From contig JABEUK010000110.1 in NCBI GenBank assembly GCA_013044425.1, positions 1 through 13,686 of the forward strand: DNA of 13,686 nt, read 5' to 3'. Below, one piece after another: positions 7,351 through 13,483 of the stretch. Source of the DNA: Thermoplasmata archaeon (GTDB lineage: Archaea > Thermoplasmatota > Thermoplasmata > Lutacidiplasmatales > UBA184). How positions within the stretch are numbered: the stretch's first letter is position 1; every line of letters starts with the position of its first letter. Made by a program: the position numbers and the translations under genes. The notes beneath the pieces are model-generated. The model did not search any database, had not been told where the DNA came from, and saw only the letters and a list, made by a program, of their open reading frames with translations.

Positions 7351-8487
7351 TTATCGTGTCTTCGGCAAACAGAAGGAAGCGAGTACAGGCGCAAGCCTAC
7401 CGGTGCGCACGCCTTGCGCGATCAGCTCGCCCATGACGCTCGCGAACTTGAATCCATGTCCGGAGCAGGCACTCACGACGACGATGTTCGGATGATCGGG
7501 GTGGAAGTCCACGATGAAGTTCTTGTCCGTGGTGTTCGTGTACAGGCAACGAACCTGCCGGCGGGGCTCCGACGAGAGTCCGGGCAGTCGATCGGTTAAG
7601 AATCGTTGAACGGAACGAAGCTCGCGGGACGAAGGAGGAGGGCGGCGAGCGAGGTTTCGAACGCGCTGCCCTTCGTTTCCTCCAATTTTGACTCCATCTC
7701 CAACGTCCGGCGTTCCGTAGTGGTAACCTCCCTGAGGGCCGTACCAGACGAACGCGGGCATGGTTCGATACGACCCACGCGTTCGATCGCGGGCTCGGAA
7801 CCAATACACCGTCTGCTGCTCCACTTCCAACGGAAGGCGGAGCGCTACGACCAACGTGGGCAGCCATGCGCCCGCCGAGAGGACGAGAGAGTGGGCGAGA
7901 TACTCTCGAGTCGCGGTACTCACGACGATTCGGCCGCCCGACAACGGTCTCCACCGAACTACCGGGGAGTCCCACCGGAATCGGACCCCTCGGGCATGGG
8001 CCAATCGACGGTACGCGCGGATGGCCCGTTCGGGGAAGAGTACCCCTCCGCCGGGATCCCAGAACGCCGCATCGTCTCGGGCGAAGCGAAACGCCGGGAA
8101 TCGTTCCTGGGCGCGCTCGGGATCCAAAAGCTCGTGACGGAGCCGATAGCGCCGGGCGCTTGATTGGGCGCTCGCTAGGGATTTCGAGCCTGAAGGAGCC
8201 GCGAGGAGTACCCCAGTCGCTCGAAAGATCTCCTCTCCCGCCTCTCGTCCGAGGCGCATCCATAGCCGCCGGGCCCGGAGAACGAGAGGAACGTAGGCGA
8301 CTCCCTCCGCGTACGCAGTGCGGAGAATTCGGGTCCTTCCGTGCGACGAGCCGAAGGGGTGATTCTCGTAAAACCGTTCAAGGACGAGTGTACGTCCGGG
8401 GCCGTTGGAGAGGTGGTGCGCTGTAGAAGCTCCCATCGCCCCCGCGCCGACGACGATGTGGTCGTACGCTCTCGGTCGGCATCCCAC
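7351..8487 (-). CDS. FAD-dependent amine oxidase, monomeric sarcosine oxidase-like
   Basis: 378 residues, the usual length of monomeric sarcosine oxidase / N-methyltryptophan oxidase, which oxidise N-methylated amino acids to the amine, formaldehyde and H2O2. The dinucleotide-binding motif GAGAMG is at 14-19, followed by ERF at the end of beta-2. SSHGRTRILRTAYAEG (47-62) corresponds to the conserved flavin-contacting segment, with R51 where the family usually has Asp. K267 (DGVKIGG) is in the place of the oxygen-activating lysine. C314 in CLYTNTTDKNFIVD is in the place of the cysteine that covalently holds FAD. CSGHGFKFA (341-349) is the C-terminal flavin/substrate motif. GTG 8487 is chosen because it directly precedes the fold and has a TATA-like element 24 bases upstream; longer starts would overlap the divergent gene. 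Substrate not proven. Confidence 0.88.
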   Translation of the reverse strand: MGCRPRAYDHIVVGAGAMGASTAHHLSNGPGRTLVLERFYENHPFGSSHGRTRILRTAYAEGVAYVPLVLRARRLWMRLGREAGEEIFRATGVLLAAPSGSKSLASAQSSARRYRLRHELLDPERAQERFPAFRFARDDAAFWDPGGGVLFPERAIRAYRRLAHARGVRFRWDSPVVRWRPLSGGRIVVSTATREYLAHSLVLSAGAWLPTLVVALRLPLEVEQQTVYWFRARDRTRGSYRTMPAFVWYGPQGGYHYGTPDVGDGVKIGGNEGQRVRNLARRPPPSSRELRSVQRFLTDRLPGLSSEPRRQVRCLYTNTTDKNFIVDFHPDHPNIVVVSACSGHGFKFASVMGELIAQGVRTGRLAPVLASFCLPKTR

Positions 8488-8505
8488 ATCCCGTACGGCC
8501 CTCGC

Positions 8506-8516
8506 TTTGTTATCTC
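8506..8516 (-). promoter_or_regulatory. TATA-like element of the flavin oxidase gene
   Basis: Minus strand GAGATAACAAA centred about 24 bases before GTG 8487. The match to an archaeal TATA box is moderate. Supports a leaderless message. Confidence 0.35.
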
Positions 8517-8662
8517 TCCTCCCGGTCCGGACTTCGGTCGGCCTCGAGCGATTCGGGTGAGGCTCCCGGACCAGGACAAGATTCCCGAGCCGAGGGTCCG
8601 TGCAGCGAGTGGGGAGACCAGACTCAAGACCCCCGAGGGCTTGCTGCGACAGGTCACTCCCC

Positions 8663-9394
8663 ATGACGAAGGAACTCCACTCGATGGCCGATGAACTTTC
8701 TCGCCACCTCGAGCTAGATACCCCACCGGTGCAAATCTCCTACCTGAATGAGGCCCCCGCGGGAGTGGCGACGCACCCCGGCAGCGTTCCTTCGGTCTGC
8801 ACGTTCTTTGCGTACGGTACCCAAAGCGCGTTCGTCGCCCCCATCGTCCAGCACGAGGATTGTGAGATCGGCGCGTTCGTTCTGGGGATCCCACCGAAGG
8901 GAGAGCTGGGGACCCGGCTCATGGGAACGATCGGATCGATGCAGAAGGAAGGATACCTCAACCCGGGCGAGGAGGCCCGCGTACCTCACAACGCTGAGGC
9001 CCCCCGCTTCGTAGCCTACGGACCACTCGGCTCGCTTCCGTTCCCTCCGACCGGGGTGCTGATCTTCGCCCGACCCGCGGCCGCCATGCTGGTCGCCGAA
9101 GCCGCCGAATCGGGTGCGAACGCACCACCGGTGCCCCTGCTCACCCGCCCGATGTGCTCGATCATGCCGGTCCTGAACGCCGGCGCTCCGGTCGCGATCT
9201 CGCTCGGATGCACGGGGTCGCGGATCTATACCGACCTCGGGTTCGACAAAATGGTCGTCGGCATCCGTGGTGATCAACTCCAGGGGTTCGTCGAGCGGCT
9301 CGGCCGGATCGTTCGCGCCAATCGATGGGTCTCCCAGGAGGATTCGGCTCGCAAGTCGAAGACTCCGGGATCGTTCCACGCGCCGAAGAACTAG
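8663..9394 (+). CDS. DUF169 family protein
   Basis: 243 residues resembling the DUF169 / COG2043 family found in many archaea and anaerobic bacteria, whose function is not established. Features: PPVQISYL (21-28) near the N-terminus, conserved cysteines C46 (VCTFF), C67 (HEDCEIGAFVLG), C165 (RPMCSIMPV) and C183 (LGCTGSRIYTDL), and PTGVLIFARP (129-138). The late segment GFDKMVVGIRGDQL (193-206) is the usual end of the domain. No signal peptide or membrane helix. The ATG at 8663 gives the full domain; ATG at 8687 is an alternative start preceded by GAAGGA. It diverges from the flavin oxidase across 175 bases; no clear TATA box was found for it. The C-terminal 15 residues are polar and probably disordered. 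Confidence 0.8.
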   Translation: MTKELHSMADELSRHLELDTPPVQISYLNEAPAGVATHPGSVPSVCTFFAYGTQSAFVAPIVQHEDCEIGAFVLGIPPKGELGTRLMGTIGSMQKEGYLNPGEEARVPHNAEAPRFVAYGPLGSLPFPPTGVLIFARPAAAMLVAEAAESGANAPPVPLLTRPMCSIMPVLNAGAPVAISLGCTGSRIYTDLGFDKMVVGIRGDQLQGFVERLGRIVRANRWVSQEDSARKSKTPGSFHAPKN

Positions 9395-9489
9395 GCGCCG
9401 CGCCCGCAGCTCGGCGCTCGCGACCTAAGGGAGCCCTTCCGGCCCGGGGGCCGCGGAAAATCTATGCCCCATCCACGATACGAGGATCC

Positions 9490-9975
9490 ATGTCGCCCGT
9501 TGCGAATCCGCCGCACGTGCCCGACCGTCGCGGACCGCTGAGCATCCTGGGAGTGACTATGTACATCCAGGTCACGGGTGCTGAGACCGGTGGATCGTAC
9601 TCGATCATGGAGCACATCTTCCCACCCGGCGGCGGTCCGGAGTTCCTCCACACGCATCCCGCTCAGGAATCCATCATGATTCGGGAGGGTACGTTCGATG
9701 TCTACTCCAAGGGACCCAAGGGAAAGGAAGCGACCCGGGCCGGCCCGGGCGACGTGCACCACGTGGCGTCCCAAGGCGCCCACGGACTCAAGAACGTCGG
9801 AGATGCGCCGGGCCGAGCGTTCATCGTCTTCCATCCGGCGGACCTCCAGGAGAAGTTCTTCCTCGAGTTTGACGAACTATTCTCCAAACCCGCGGTCGCT
9901 CCGGACCCCACTCGCCTCAGGGCACTGTTCGCCAAGCACAATTTCGTCCTTCTCGAGCGCCCTCCGGGTATGTGA
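9490..9975 (+). CDS. Single-domain cupin protein
   Basis: 161 residues with a beta-barrel cupin. Cupin motif 1 is GGPEFLHTHPAQESIMIREG (48-67) with metal ligands H54, H56 and E60. Motif 2 is AGPGDVHHVASQGAHGLKN (84-102) with the fourth ligand H98 and the family Asn at 102. The C-terminal segment (118-161, including LEFDELFSKP) is helical and typical of small stress or unknown-function cupins. A metal-dependent enzyme or a small-molecule sensor are both possible. ATG 9490 has a short SD-like GAGGA just upstream and an A/T-rich element (9457-9464) about 27 bases before it. A longer frame that starts inside the preceding gene is rejected. It lies 95 bases after the DUF169 gene on the same strand. 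Confidence 0.85.
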   Translation: MSPVANPPHVPDRRGPLSILGVTMYIQVTGAETGGSYSIMEHIFPPGGGPEFLHTHPAQESIMIREGTFDVYSKGPKGKEATRAGPGDVHHVASQGAHGLKNVGDAPGRAFIVFHPADLQEKFFLEFDELFSKPAVAPDPTRLRALFAKHNFVLLERPPGM

Positions 9976-10110
9976 GCCGCGGAGCATGTACACGCCGATC
10001 GCCGTCCGAGGGGGTCCGACCGACCACGCCCTTCAGATAGCGCTCACGACTGCTTGAACGTAGATCGTACGACCTCCCCTGATTCACCGGAGTGTGGTTT
10101 GGAGAGGCCC

Positions 10111-10127
10111 GTCGAAGCGAAGTCGAC
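10111..10127. promoter_or_regulatory. Inverted repeat before the toxin-antitoxin operon
   Basis: GTCGA-AGCGAAG-TCGAC, five-base perfect arms with a seven-base centre, about 45-60 bases before the toxin start. Position is suitable for an upstream operator of the antitoxin, but the arms are short and chance is possible. Confidence 0.25.
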
Positions 10128-10172
10128 AAGCAACTCTAATGTACTACTATTCACTACAAATTCAGGTGACCG

Positions 10173-10418
10173 GTGCTTCCCTTCGACCTGGACGAAATCC
10201 GAGTCGAACCGTCAAAGCACTTCCGTAACACCAAGATGAGGAAGTGGGACTGGGACATTCATGATCTCCGCGATGCGATTCGGCAAGCGGGTCGCGTGGT
10301 GCCTCGTGGACGACACAAGCTCGAGTTATGGACCCAGAAGGGAGGATCGAAGAAGCTTGTCGTGGCGTATTACGCAGAAGAGAGGTGCCTCCTCGTGATT
10401 ACGGGGACGGAGGGATGA
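10173..10418 (+). CDS. DUF4258-like toxin of a type II toxin-antitoxin pair
   Basis: 81-residue basic protein. SKHFRNTKMRKWDWDIHDLRDAIRQAGRV (14-42) matches the N-terminal helical part of the DUF4258/RelE-like fold. RHKLELWTQKGGSKKLVVAYY (47-67) and the ending LLVITGTEG (73-81) form the beta-sheet part. Proteins of this group are predicted mRNA-cleaving toxins. H16, K21, R23, K24 and the lysines at 60-61 are candidate functional residues. It overlaps the next gene by four bases (ATGA), the usual toxin-first arrangement seen with YgiT-type antitoxins. GTG 10173 is the first start that keeps the whole domain; an A/T-rich element at about 10145-10152 is suitably placed for a leaderless mRNA, and AGGTGA lies just before the start. 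Confidence 0.72.
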   Translation: MLPFDLDEIRVEPSKHFRNTKMRKWDWDIHDLRDAIRQAGRVVPRGRHKLELWTQKGGSKKLVVAYYAEERCLLVITGTEG

Positions 10419-10768
10419 ACATGCGATGTCCTGTCTGCGGAAAGGGAGACCTCCACCGGGTCGACGATATCATGTCCGAGATCGAGGGCCTGGCATTCGT
10501 GGAGAGAGGGCATCGGTGCTCTGCATGCGGAGAGGAGTTCATCGATCCCGACGACTCCCAACGAACGATCAAGGTCGCCCGTCGACTGGGCATCTGGGGT
10601 GAACCGCTGAAGCTTCACCGGAAACTTTCGCCGAGCGGTAGGGGTATCGTATTGCGGATTCCCGAGGATCTGCGACGTAGCATGAGCCTGAAGGGGACCG
10701 AGACGGTGTCCCTAGCCAAGATCGGGAAGAAGCGTGTCCTTCTCGAAATCGAGCCGTCTGAAGCCTGA
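10415..10768 (+). CDS. Antitoxin: YgiT-type zinc finger fused to AbrB-like domain
   Basis: 117 residues with two modules. The first (1-45) is a YgiT/MqsA-type zinc finger: CPVCG (C5, C8) and CSACGEEF (C35, C38), with the helix-strand part in between. The second (about 68-114) reads LSPSGRGIVLRIPEDLRRSM followed by SLKGTETVSLAKIGKKRVLLEI, the pattern of a SpoVT/AbrB swapped-hairpin DNA-binding domain. MqsA-type antitoxins normally carry an Xre-type helix-turn-helix at that place, so this is a different DNA-binding half. Expected role: bind and neutralise the toxin through the N-terminal module and repress the operon through the C-terminal one. Start ATG 10415 overlaps the toxin TGA. The AbrB assignment is by pattern only. 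Confidence 0.75.
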   Translation: MNMRCPVCGKGDLHRVDDIMSEIEGLAFVERGHRCSACGEEFIDPDDSQRTIKVARRLGIWGEPLKLHRKLSPSGRGIVLRIPEDLRRSMSLKGTETVSLAKIGKKRVLLEIEPSEA

Positions 10769-10862
10769 CCTCGTGAATAACGCCCTGGCAGGCTACGCGT
10801 TCCGCGAGCGAGTGCTTGTCAATCGAGACCACGCCCGGTCGGTTGATCGGTTCACTCATCAA

Positions 10863-10880
10863 GGCTGCATGAGCGCAGCC
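10863..10880 (-). terminator. Stem-loop downstream of basic microprotein copy A
   Basis: Six-base perfect arms GGCTGC/GCAGCC around a six-base loop, 17 bases past the microprotein stop on its strand. It is in the right place to end or protect the transcript. There is no strong T-run, so the terminator role is inference. Copy B keeps the central GCGCTCA.GCA sequence, but its stem has a mismatch. Confidence 0.35.
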
Positions 10881-10896
10881 AACGTGGGCGGGCGCG

Positions 10897-11031
10897 CTAC
10901 TTCGACTTCCAGCCGCCCCGGTTTCCACCGAGCGGGACCTGGCGCCTTCGTGCCGCAATCCTTCGCTGTCGTTGCTTCTGGTGGCGCTTCTTGCTGGCGG
11001 GCGTCGGCCGCTTTCGTGGGCTTGGCGTCAT
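10897..11031 (-). CDS. Basic microprotein, copy A (44 aa, unknown family)
   Basis: 44 residues with 16 Lys/Arg and no Asp or Glu: it begins MTPSPRKRPTPASKKRHQ, has an Arg-rich helix-like centre (QKQRQRRIAARRRQ, 18-31) and ends with a Gly-rich NRGGWKSK (37-44). Such composition suits binding to nucleic acid or ribosome, but no family is recognised. The case for coding is the second copy at 12266-12400. The two differ at nine positions, eight of which are silent in this frame and one changes S43 to Ala. Reading the same DNA in the neighbouring minus frame would make most changes amino-acid-altering. ATG 11031 has a purine-rich AGAAGGG six bases upstream. It is convergent with the antitoxin gene. 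Confidence 0.7.
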   Translation of the reverse strand: MTPSPRKRPTPASKKRHQKQRQRRIAARRRQVPLGGNRGGWKSK

Positions 11032-11456
11032 GATGGTCCCTTCTTCTCTCCAGTCGCAAGCGCCGATATCATCGCTCCATCGAATATTGAGCCGGTCGGG
11101 ACCGTAGACTCCACCCCTATTCGCCGTCGGGATGAGGCAACAACCACTCCTCGAGCGACGCTGGCAAACGCATCAATCTGTAGGCGATGGCAACGATTCA
11201 GCTCGTCAAGGTTTGGATGACCTAACCCGGACCAGGCGGGGCGACTCGCGCGTCGCAGCCGGCGCTCCAGAGCAGGGAGCTTCTGTGTGACAAAATTCCC
11301 CTATATGAGTACACGGAATGAGTTCACCTCGACGTACTATCTTGGCGTAAGCTGAAGCAGCTCCCCTTACCTCGTTCGACCTGCTTTTCGAGCAAGGAAC
11401 GTGCACGCCATCGTGGGGGCCGGCCCTGGAGCGAACTCAGTGCCCGTGCCGGTTTC
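11032..11456. other. Gene-free stretch before the DoxX-like gene 3' end
   Basis: About 425 bases with no convincing gene. It contains a small hairpin (GCTCC/GGAGC around seven bases, 11264-11280) and a TATA-like CTATATGA on the plus strand at 11301-11308 that is followed only by a ten-codon frame. A 66-codon minus frame (11206-11406) lacks protein-like character. Confidence 0.45.
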
Positions 11457-12065
11457 TCAGGGCCCCCGTTCCAAGGCCGGGCGTGTTGAGGTGGGACTAG
11501 GGGAGTCTCCGGCTCCTCGGAACTCGGCGATGGATGCCCAGCGGGGGAAACGACGCTCGATGTAGAAGTCGAGGCTGTACCGGCTTGGTCCGTAGGTCGC
11601 GTTGATGAGGATCAGCCCGAGGAACGCAACGGCGTAGATCACTCCGGTTCCAACGTCCGTCCCACCAGCGCCTGATTGGTATGGCCCTCCGAAGCCTTCG
11701 GGGACGGCCCAGATCAGCAGACTCAGGATGACTCCGCCGGCGTAGGCAATCTTCCGCATGAAACCGAGAATCAGCGCGAGTCCAAGGAATACTTCGAGGA
11801 CACCCACGGTATAAACGATGAGAGAAGGGTTCGCCGTCGCTTGAGCCACCCAGAAGGAATACCATCCGGAGAGCCAGCTCGGGGCGTTGGCCTGGGCAGC
11901 CTGGACGGCGGCGAGGAATCCGTCCACGAACCCGGAGGTGAACTTCAAAACCCCATCGATGAGCCAGATTACTCCCAGCAGGACACGGAAGATGGTCTTC
12001 AAGGGCCGGGCGTTGCGGACCCACCAGCCGTCTCGGCGGGCCATCTTTCTTCCGACCTCGATCAT
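11457..12065 (-). CDS. DoxX/DoxD-like integral membrane protein
   Basis: 202 residues with four predicted membrane helices (about 24-41, 82-101, 107-123, 140-156). WLIDGVLKFTSGF (34-46) at the end of the first helix is the signature of DoxD (thiosulfate:quinone oxidoreductase large subunit)-type members of the DoxX superfamily. The loop between helices 1 and 2 is amphipathic (residues 50-80, NAPSWLSGWYSFW). The C-terminal 40 residues are polar and likely cytoplasmic. A role with quinones or redox stress is likely, but thiosulfate oxidation cannot be claimed because no DoxA partner is present. ATG 12065 has an SD-like GAAGGT (12072-12077) six bases upstream; codon 8 is an alternative. It sits between the two copies of the basic microprotein gene on the same strand. 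Confidence 0.82.
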   Translation of the reverse strand: MIEVGRKMARRDGWWVRNARPLKTIFRVLLGVIWLIDGVLKFTSGFVDGFLAAVQAAQANAPSWLSGWYSFWVAQATANPSLIVYTVGVLEVFLGLALILGFMRKIAYAGGVILSLLIWAVPEGFGGPYQSGAGGTDVGTGVIYAVAFLGLILINATYGPSRYSLDFYIERRFPRWASIAEFRGAGDSPSPTSTRPALERGP

Positions 12066-12102
12066 GGTTAGACCTTCTTCAACGAGTCAAAGTCAGAGAC
12101 CC

Positions 12103-12112
12103 TTACTTAATC
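12103..12112 (-). promoter_or_regulatory. TATA-like element of the DoxX-like gene
   Basis: Minus strand GATTAAGTAA about 40 bases before ATG 12065. With usual archaeal spacing this gives a leader of 15-20 bases that includes the SD at 12072-12077. Just upstream on the minus strand is a short run of CCGA/GGTC units (plus strand CAGTCGGTCGGTCGG). Confidence 0.4.
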
Positions 12113-12209
12113 AGTCGGTCGGTCGGCCTTGACCCCGGAGAATCCGTGCAAAGAGATCCCCTGTTCCAGAGCGGGGAGTATGGCGAGGCTACATGCACTG
12201 TCACCACCA

Positions 12210-12228
12210 AACCGATCGTGGTTCGGTT
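12210..12228 (-). terminator. Stem-loop downstream of basic microprotein copy B
   Basis: AACCGA/TCGGTT arms (12210-12215 and 12223-12228) with a seven-base loop, about 40 bases past the copy B stop on its strand. Possible transcript end signal; no T-run is seen. Confidence 0.3.
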
Positions 12229-12265
12229 CGTGAGTGCTTGAGCGCAGTGAGCGTTGGGCGGCGGG

Positions 12266-12400
12266 CTACTTCGCCTTCCAGCCACCCCGGTTTCCACCGA
12301 GTGGGACCTGGCGTCTTCGTGCCGCAATCCTTCTCTGGCGTTGCTTCTGATGGCGCTTCTTGCTCGCGGGCGTCGGCCGCTTTCGTGGGCTGGGCGTCAT
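12266..12400 (-). CDS. Basic microprotein, copy B (44 aa, unknown family)
   Basis: Same length as copy A and identical except Ala at position 43. An in-frame TAG lies four codons upstream, so translation must begin at ATG 12400 or later, which confirms the start shared with copy A. The DNA similarity runs through the coding part and about 31 bases past the stop (23 of 31 match, including TGCGCTCA), then fades. The 5' flanks are not alike, so each copy has its own promoter or is read from a different transcript. GGAGGGTG lies 12 bases upstream of the ATG, rather far for an SD. Role unknown. Confidence 0.7.
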   Translation of the reverse strand: MTPSPRKRPTPASKKRHQKQRQRRIAARRRQVPLGGNRGGWKAK

Positions 12401-12640
12401 GGGTACATCCTACACCCTCCAAGCGTTCCCGCTGGATAGCGTCACTCCTCCAACATGGGACGCAGCATCCGGCCTGCGGAGCAGTTCCCTTTCTCCATCC
12501 ACAAGGCTAGAGCGAATCGAATCCGCCTCGCGGGCTTCGGATCCAACCCTTTTCGCAGGTTCGATGCCCGCGTCCGGGGACTCCGTCCATGCCGACCTGC
12601 TGAAGTACCTGAGAGGAATCATTCGCGACCGGGTCTACGC

Positions 12641-12958
12641 ATGCCGGTTCAGTTTTGTGGAGTTCTGGACGCCGACGGGGCCGCAGACGAGTTCATCCTA
12701 GCGTTCCTCGCCCGCCATCGGGGAGGTTCGGTGACCGCCGATCAGATCTGGAAGAGCTTGCACTCTCGAGGTCTAGCTCCTTCAGATGGTAGTCCGATCG
12801 GTCAGAACGACCCCGACGAAGGGGTCGCAATCGCGGAGATCAACCGTCGACTCGAGAAGTGGTTGGACGAGGGGTTGGTGGGCGGAGACCAGGAGCCGGA
12901 GTCGATTACCGGCATACGGCACTTCTGGGTTCTCGGCCACCCACAGACCAAGGGCTGA
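12641..12958 (+). CDS. Winged-helix-like small protein, unknown role
   Basis: 105 residues. Predicted helices AADEFILAFLARHRGG (14-29), TADQIWKSLHSRG (32-44) and GVAIAEINRRLEKWLDEGLV (61-80), followed by a short wing IRHFWVLG (92-99), give the pattern of a winged helix-turn-helix DNA-binding protein. An acidic insert with DPDEG (57-61) lies between helices 2 and 3. The ATG at 12641 is the nearest start before the domain, but no TATA or SD is clear. The frame stays open upstream to 12455 without protein-like character. In another frame, 12564-12640 looks coding (MPASGDSVHADLLKYLRG), so a frameshift near 12641-12690 is possible. It converges with the gene at 13012-13290. Confidence 0.55.
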   Translation: MPVQFCGVLDADGAADEFILAFLARHRGGSVTADQIWKSLHSRGLAPSDGSPIGQNDPDEGVAIAEINRRLEKWLDEGLVGGDQEPESITGIRHFWVLGHPQTKG

Positions 12959-13011
12959 CCTGCGCTCTCGTGAACAGTGATCTTGGTTGATCGGAAGGGC
13001 ATGGCCAGCCT

Positions 13012-13290
13012 TCAGACACGCTTTCCCTTCGTCAAGGAGCGGAGAAGGCTGGGGCTTGTCGTGTGCGTCCACTGCACCCCTTCAGATCCTTCGACTGCGA
13101 GACCAAGATTGAAGCAAAACCGCAGGGCCCTGTTGAGGCGAGCCCGGCTGGTCGTGTGGCCCAGATCCTTCAGCCGCGCCAGAAGCCAGTTTCGGCTCAC
13201 GGGATCGCCAGCCTCGGCGAGGAGCGACATCACTACCTCGGTCGTTCCAAGAGTAACATCAATCCGAGCGGCTGGGTGTGCGACTGCCAT
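13012..13290 (-). CDS. Small winged-helix DNA-binding protein
   Basis: 92 residues. Helices TTEVVMSLLAEAGDP (16-30), SRNWLLARLKDLGH (32-45) and TSRARLNRALRFCFNLGLAVE (47-67), then a wing with EGVQWTHTTS (70-79) and a basic tail (KGKRV). This is the typical winged-helix topology of archaeal regulators; the target is unknown. ATG 13290 is selected because a TATA-like CTTATCA lies 26 bases upstream. A longer start at 13395 would read through the C-run hairpin and the TATA box and is rejected. It faces the winged-helix gene at 12641-12958 tail to tail with 53 bases between. Confidence 0.7.
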   Translation of the reverse strand: MAVAHPAARIDVTLGTTEVVMSLLAEAGDPVSRNWLLARLKDLGHTTSRARLNRALRFCFNLGLAVEGSEGVQWTHTTSPSLLRSLTKGKRV

Positions 13291-13312
13291 ATTCTGTAGA
13301 AGTCGGGCCCAG

Positions 13313-13327
13313 TGATAAGAACTTATC
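13313..13327 (-). promoter_or_regulatory. TATA element with overlapping palindrome
   Basis: GATAAG-AA-CTTATC (13314-13327) is a perfect inverted repeat. Its left half on the minus strand (CTTATCA) is 26 bases before ATG 13290 and is the likely TATA box. A palindrome covering the TATA box would suit autoregulation by a dimeric protein, or a symmetric promoter. Confidence 0.5.
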
Positions 13328-13330
13328 CCC

Positions 13331-13359
13331 CCCCCCCTTGAATTTGGGACAAGGGGGGG
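13331..13359. repeat. Perfect C/G-rich hairpin
   Basis: CCCCCCCTTG (13331-13340) pairs exactly with CAAGGGGGGG (13350-13359) around the nine-base loop AATTTGGGA. The C-run on the left is 11 long. It directly abuts the TATA-palindrome of the winged-helix gene. It could be a terminator-like or regulatory structure; homopolymer lengths here may also be uncertain in the assembly. Confidence 0.5.
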
Positions 13360-13449
13360 CCTAGAGTAAGGTCCGGCGCCAGCGGCATGCGTCACGGAGC
13401 GAGTAGTCCCGCCCTTCGCTCATCTCGGCGAGCCTCCGATCCCCGATGG

Positions 13450-13480
13450 CTTTTTATCCATGTGTGGATACTGTTATCCA
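13450..13480 (+). promoter_or_regulatory. TATA box and triple TATCCA operator
   Basis: CTTTTTATCC (13450-13459) is a TATA box about 29 bases before ATG 13484. Overlapping it are TATCCA (13455-13460), its inverse TGGATA (13465-13470) and a third TATCCA (13475-13480), with 10-bp steps between starts, i.e. one helical turn. This arrangement between TATA box and start is expected of an autoregulatory operator for the HTH protein that follows. Confidence 0.55.
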
Positions 13481-13483
13481 ATC

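Noticed and set aside
8488..8664. N-terminal extension of the flavin oxidase to 8664
   Set aside because: It would overlap the DUF169 start, pass through the TATA-like element and adds nothing that resembles the family, whose members start just before the GxGxxG motif.
10859..11059. 66-codon minus frame covering microprotein copy A, with a similar frame over copy B
   Set aside because: In this frame most differences between the two copies change the amino acid, whereas in the 44-codon frame eight of nine are silent.
11206..11406. 66-codon minus frame in the gap after the DoxX-like gene
   Set aside because: No recognisable pattern, no promoter or SD, and codon use unlike the real genes.
13291..13395. 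N-terminal extension of the minus-strand winged-helix gene
   Set aside because: It reads through the C/G hairpin and the TATA box, giving low-complexity sequence.
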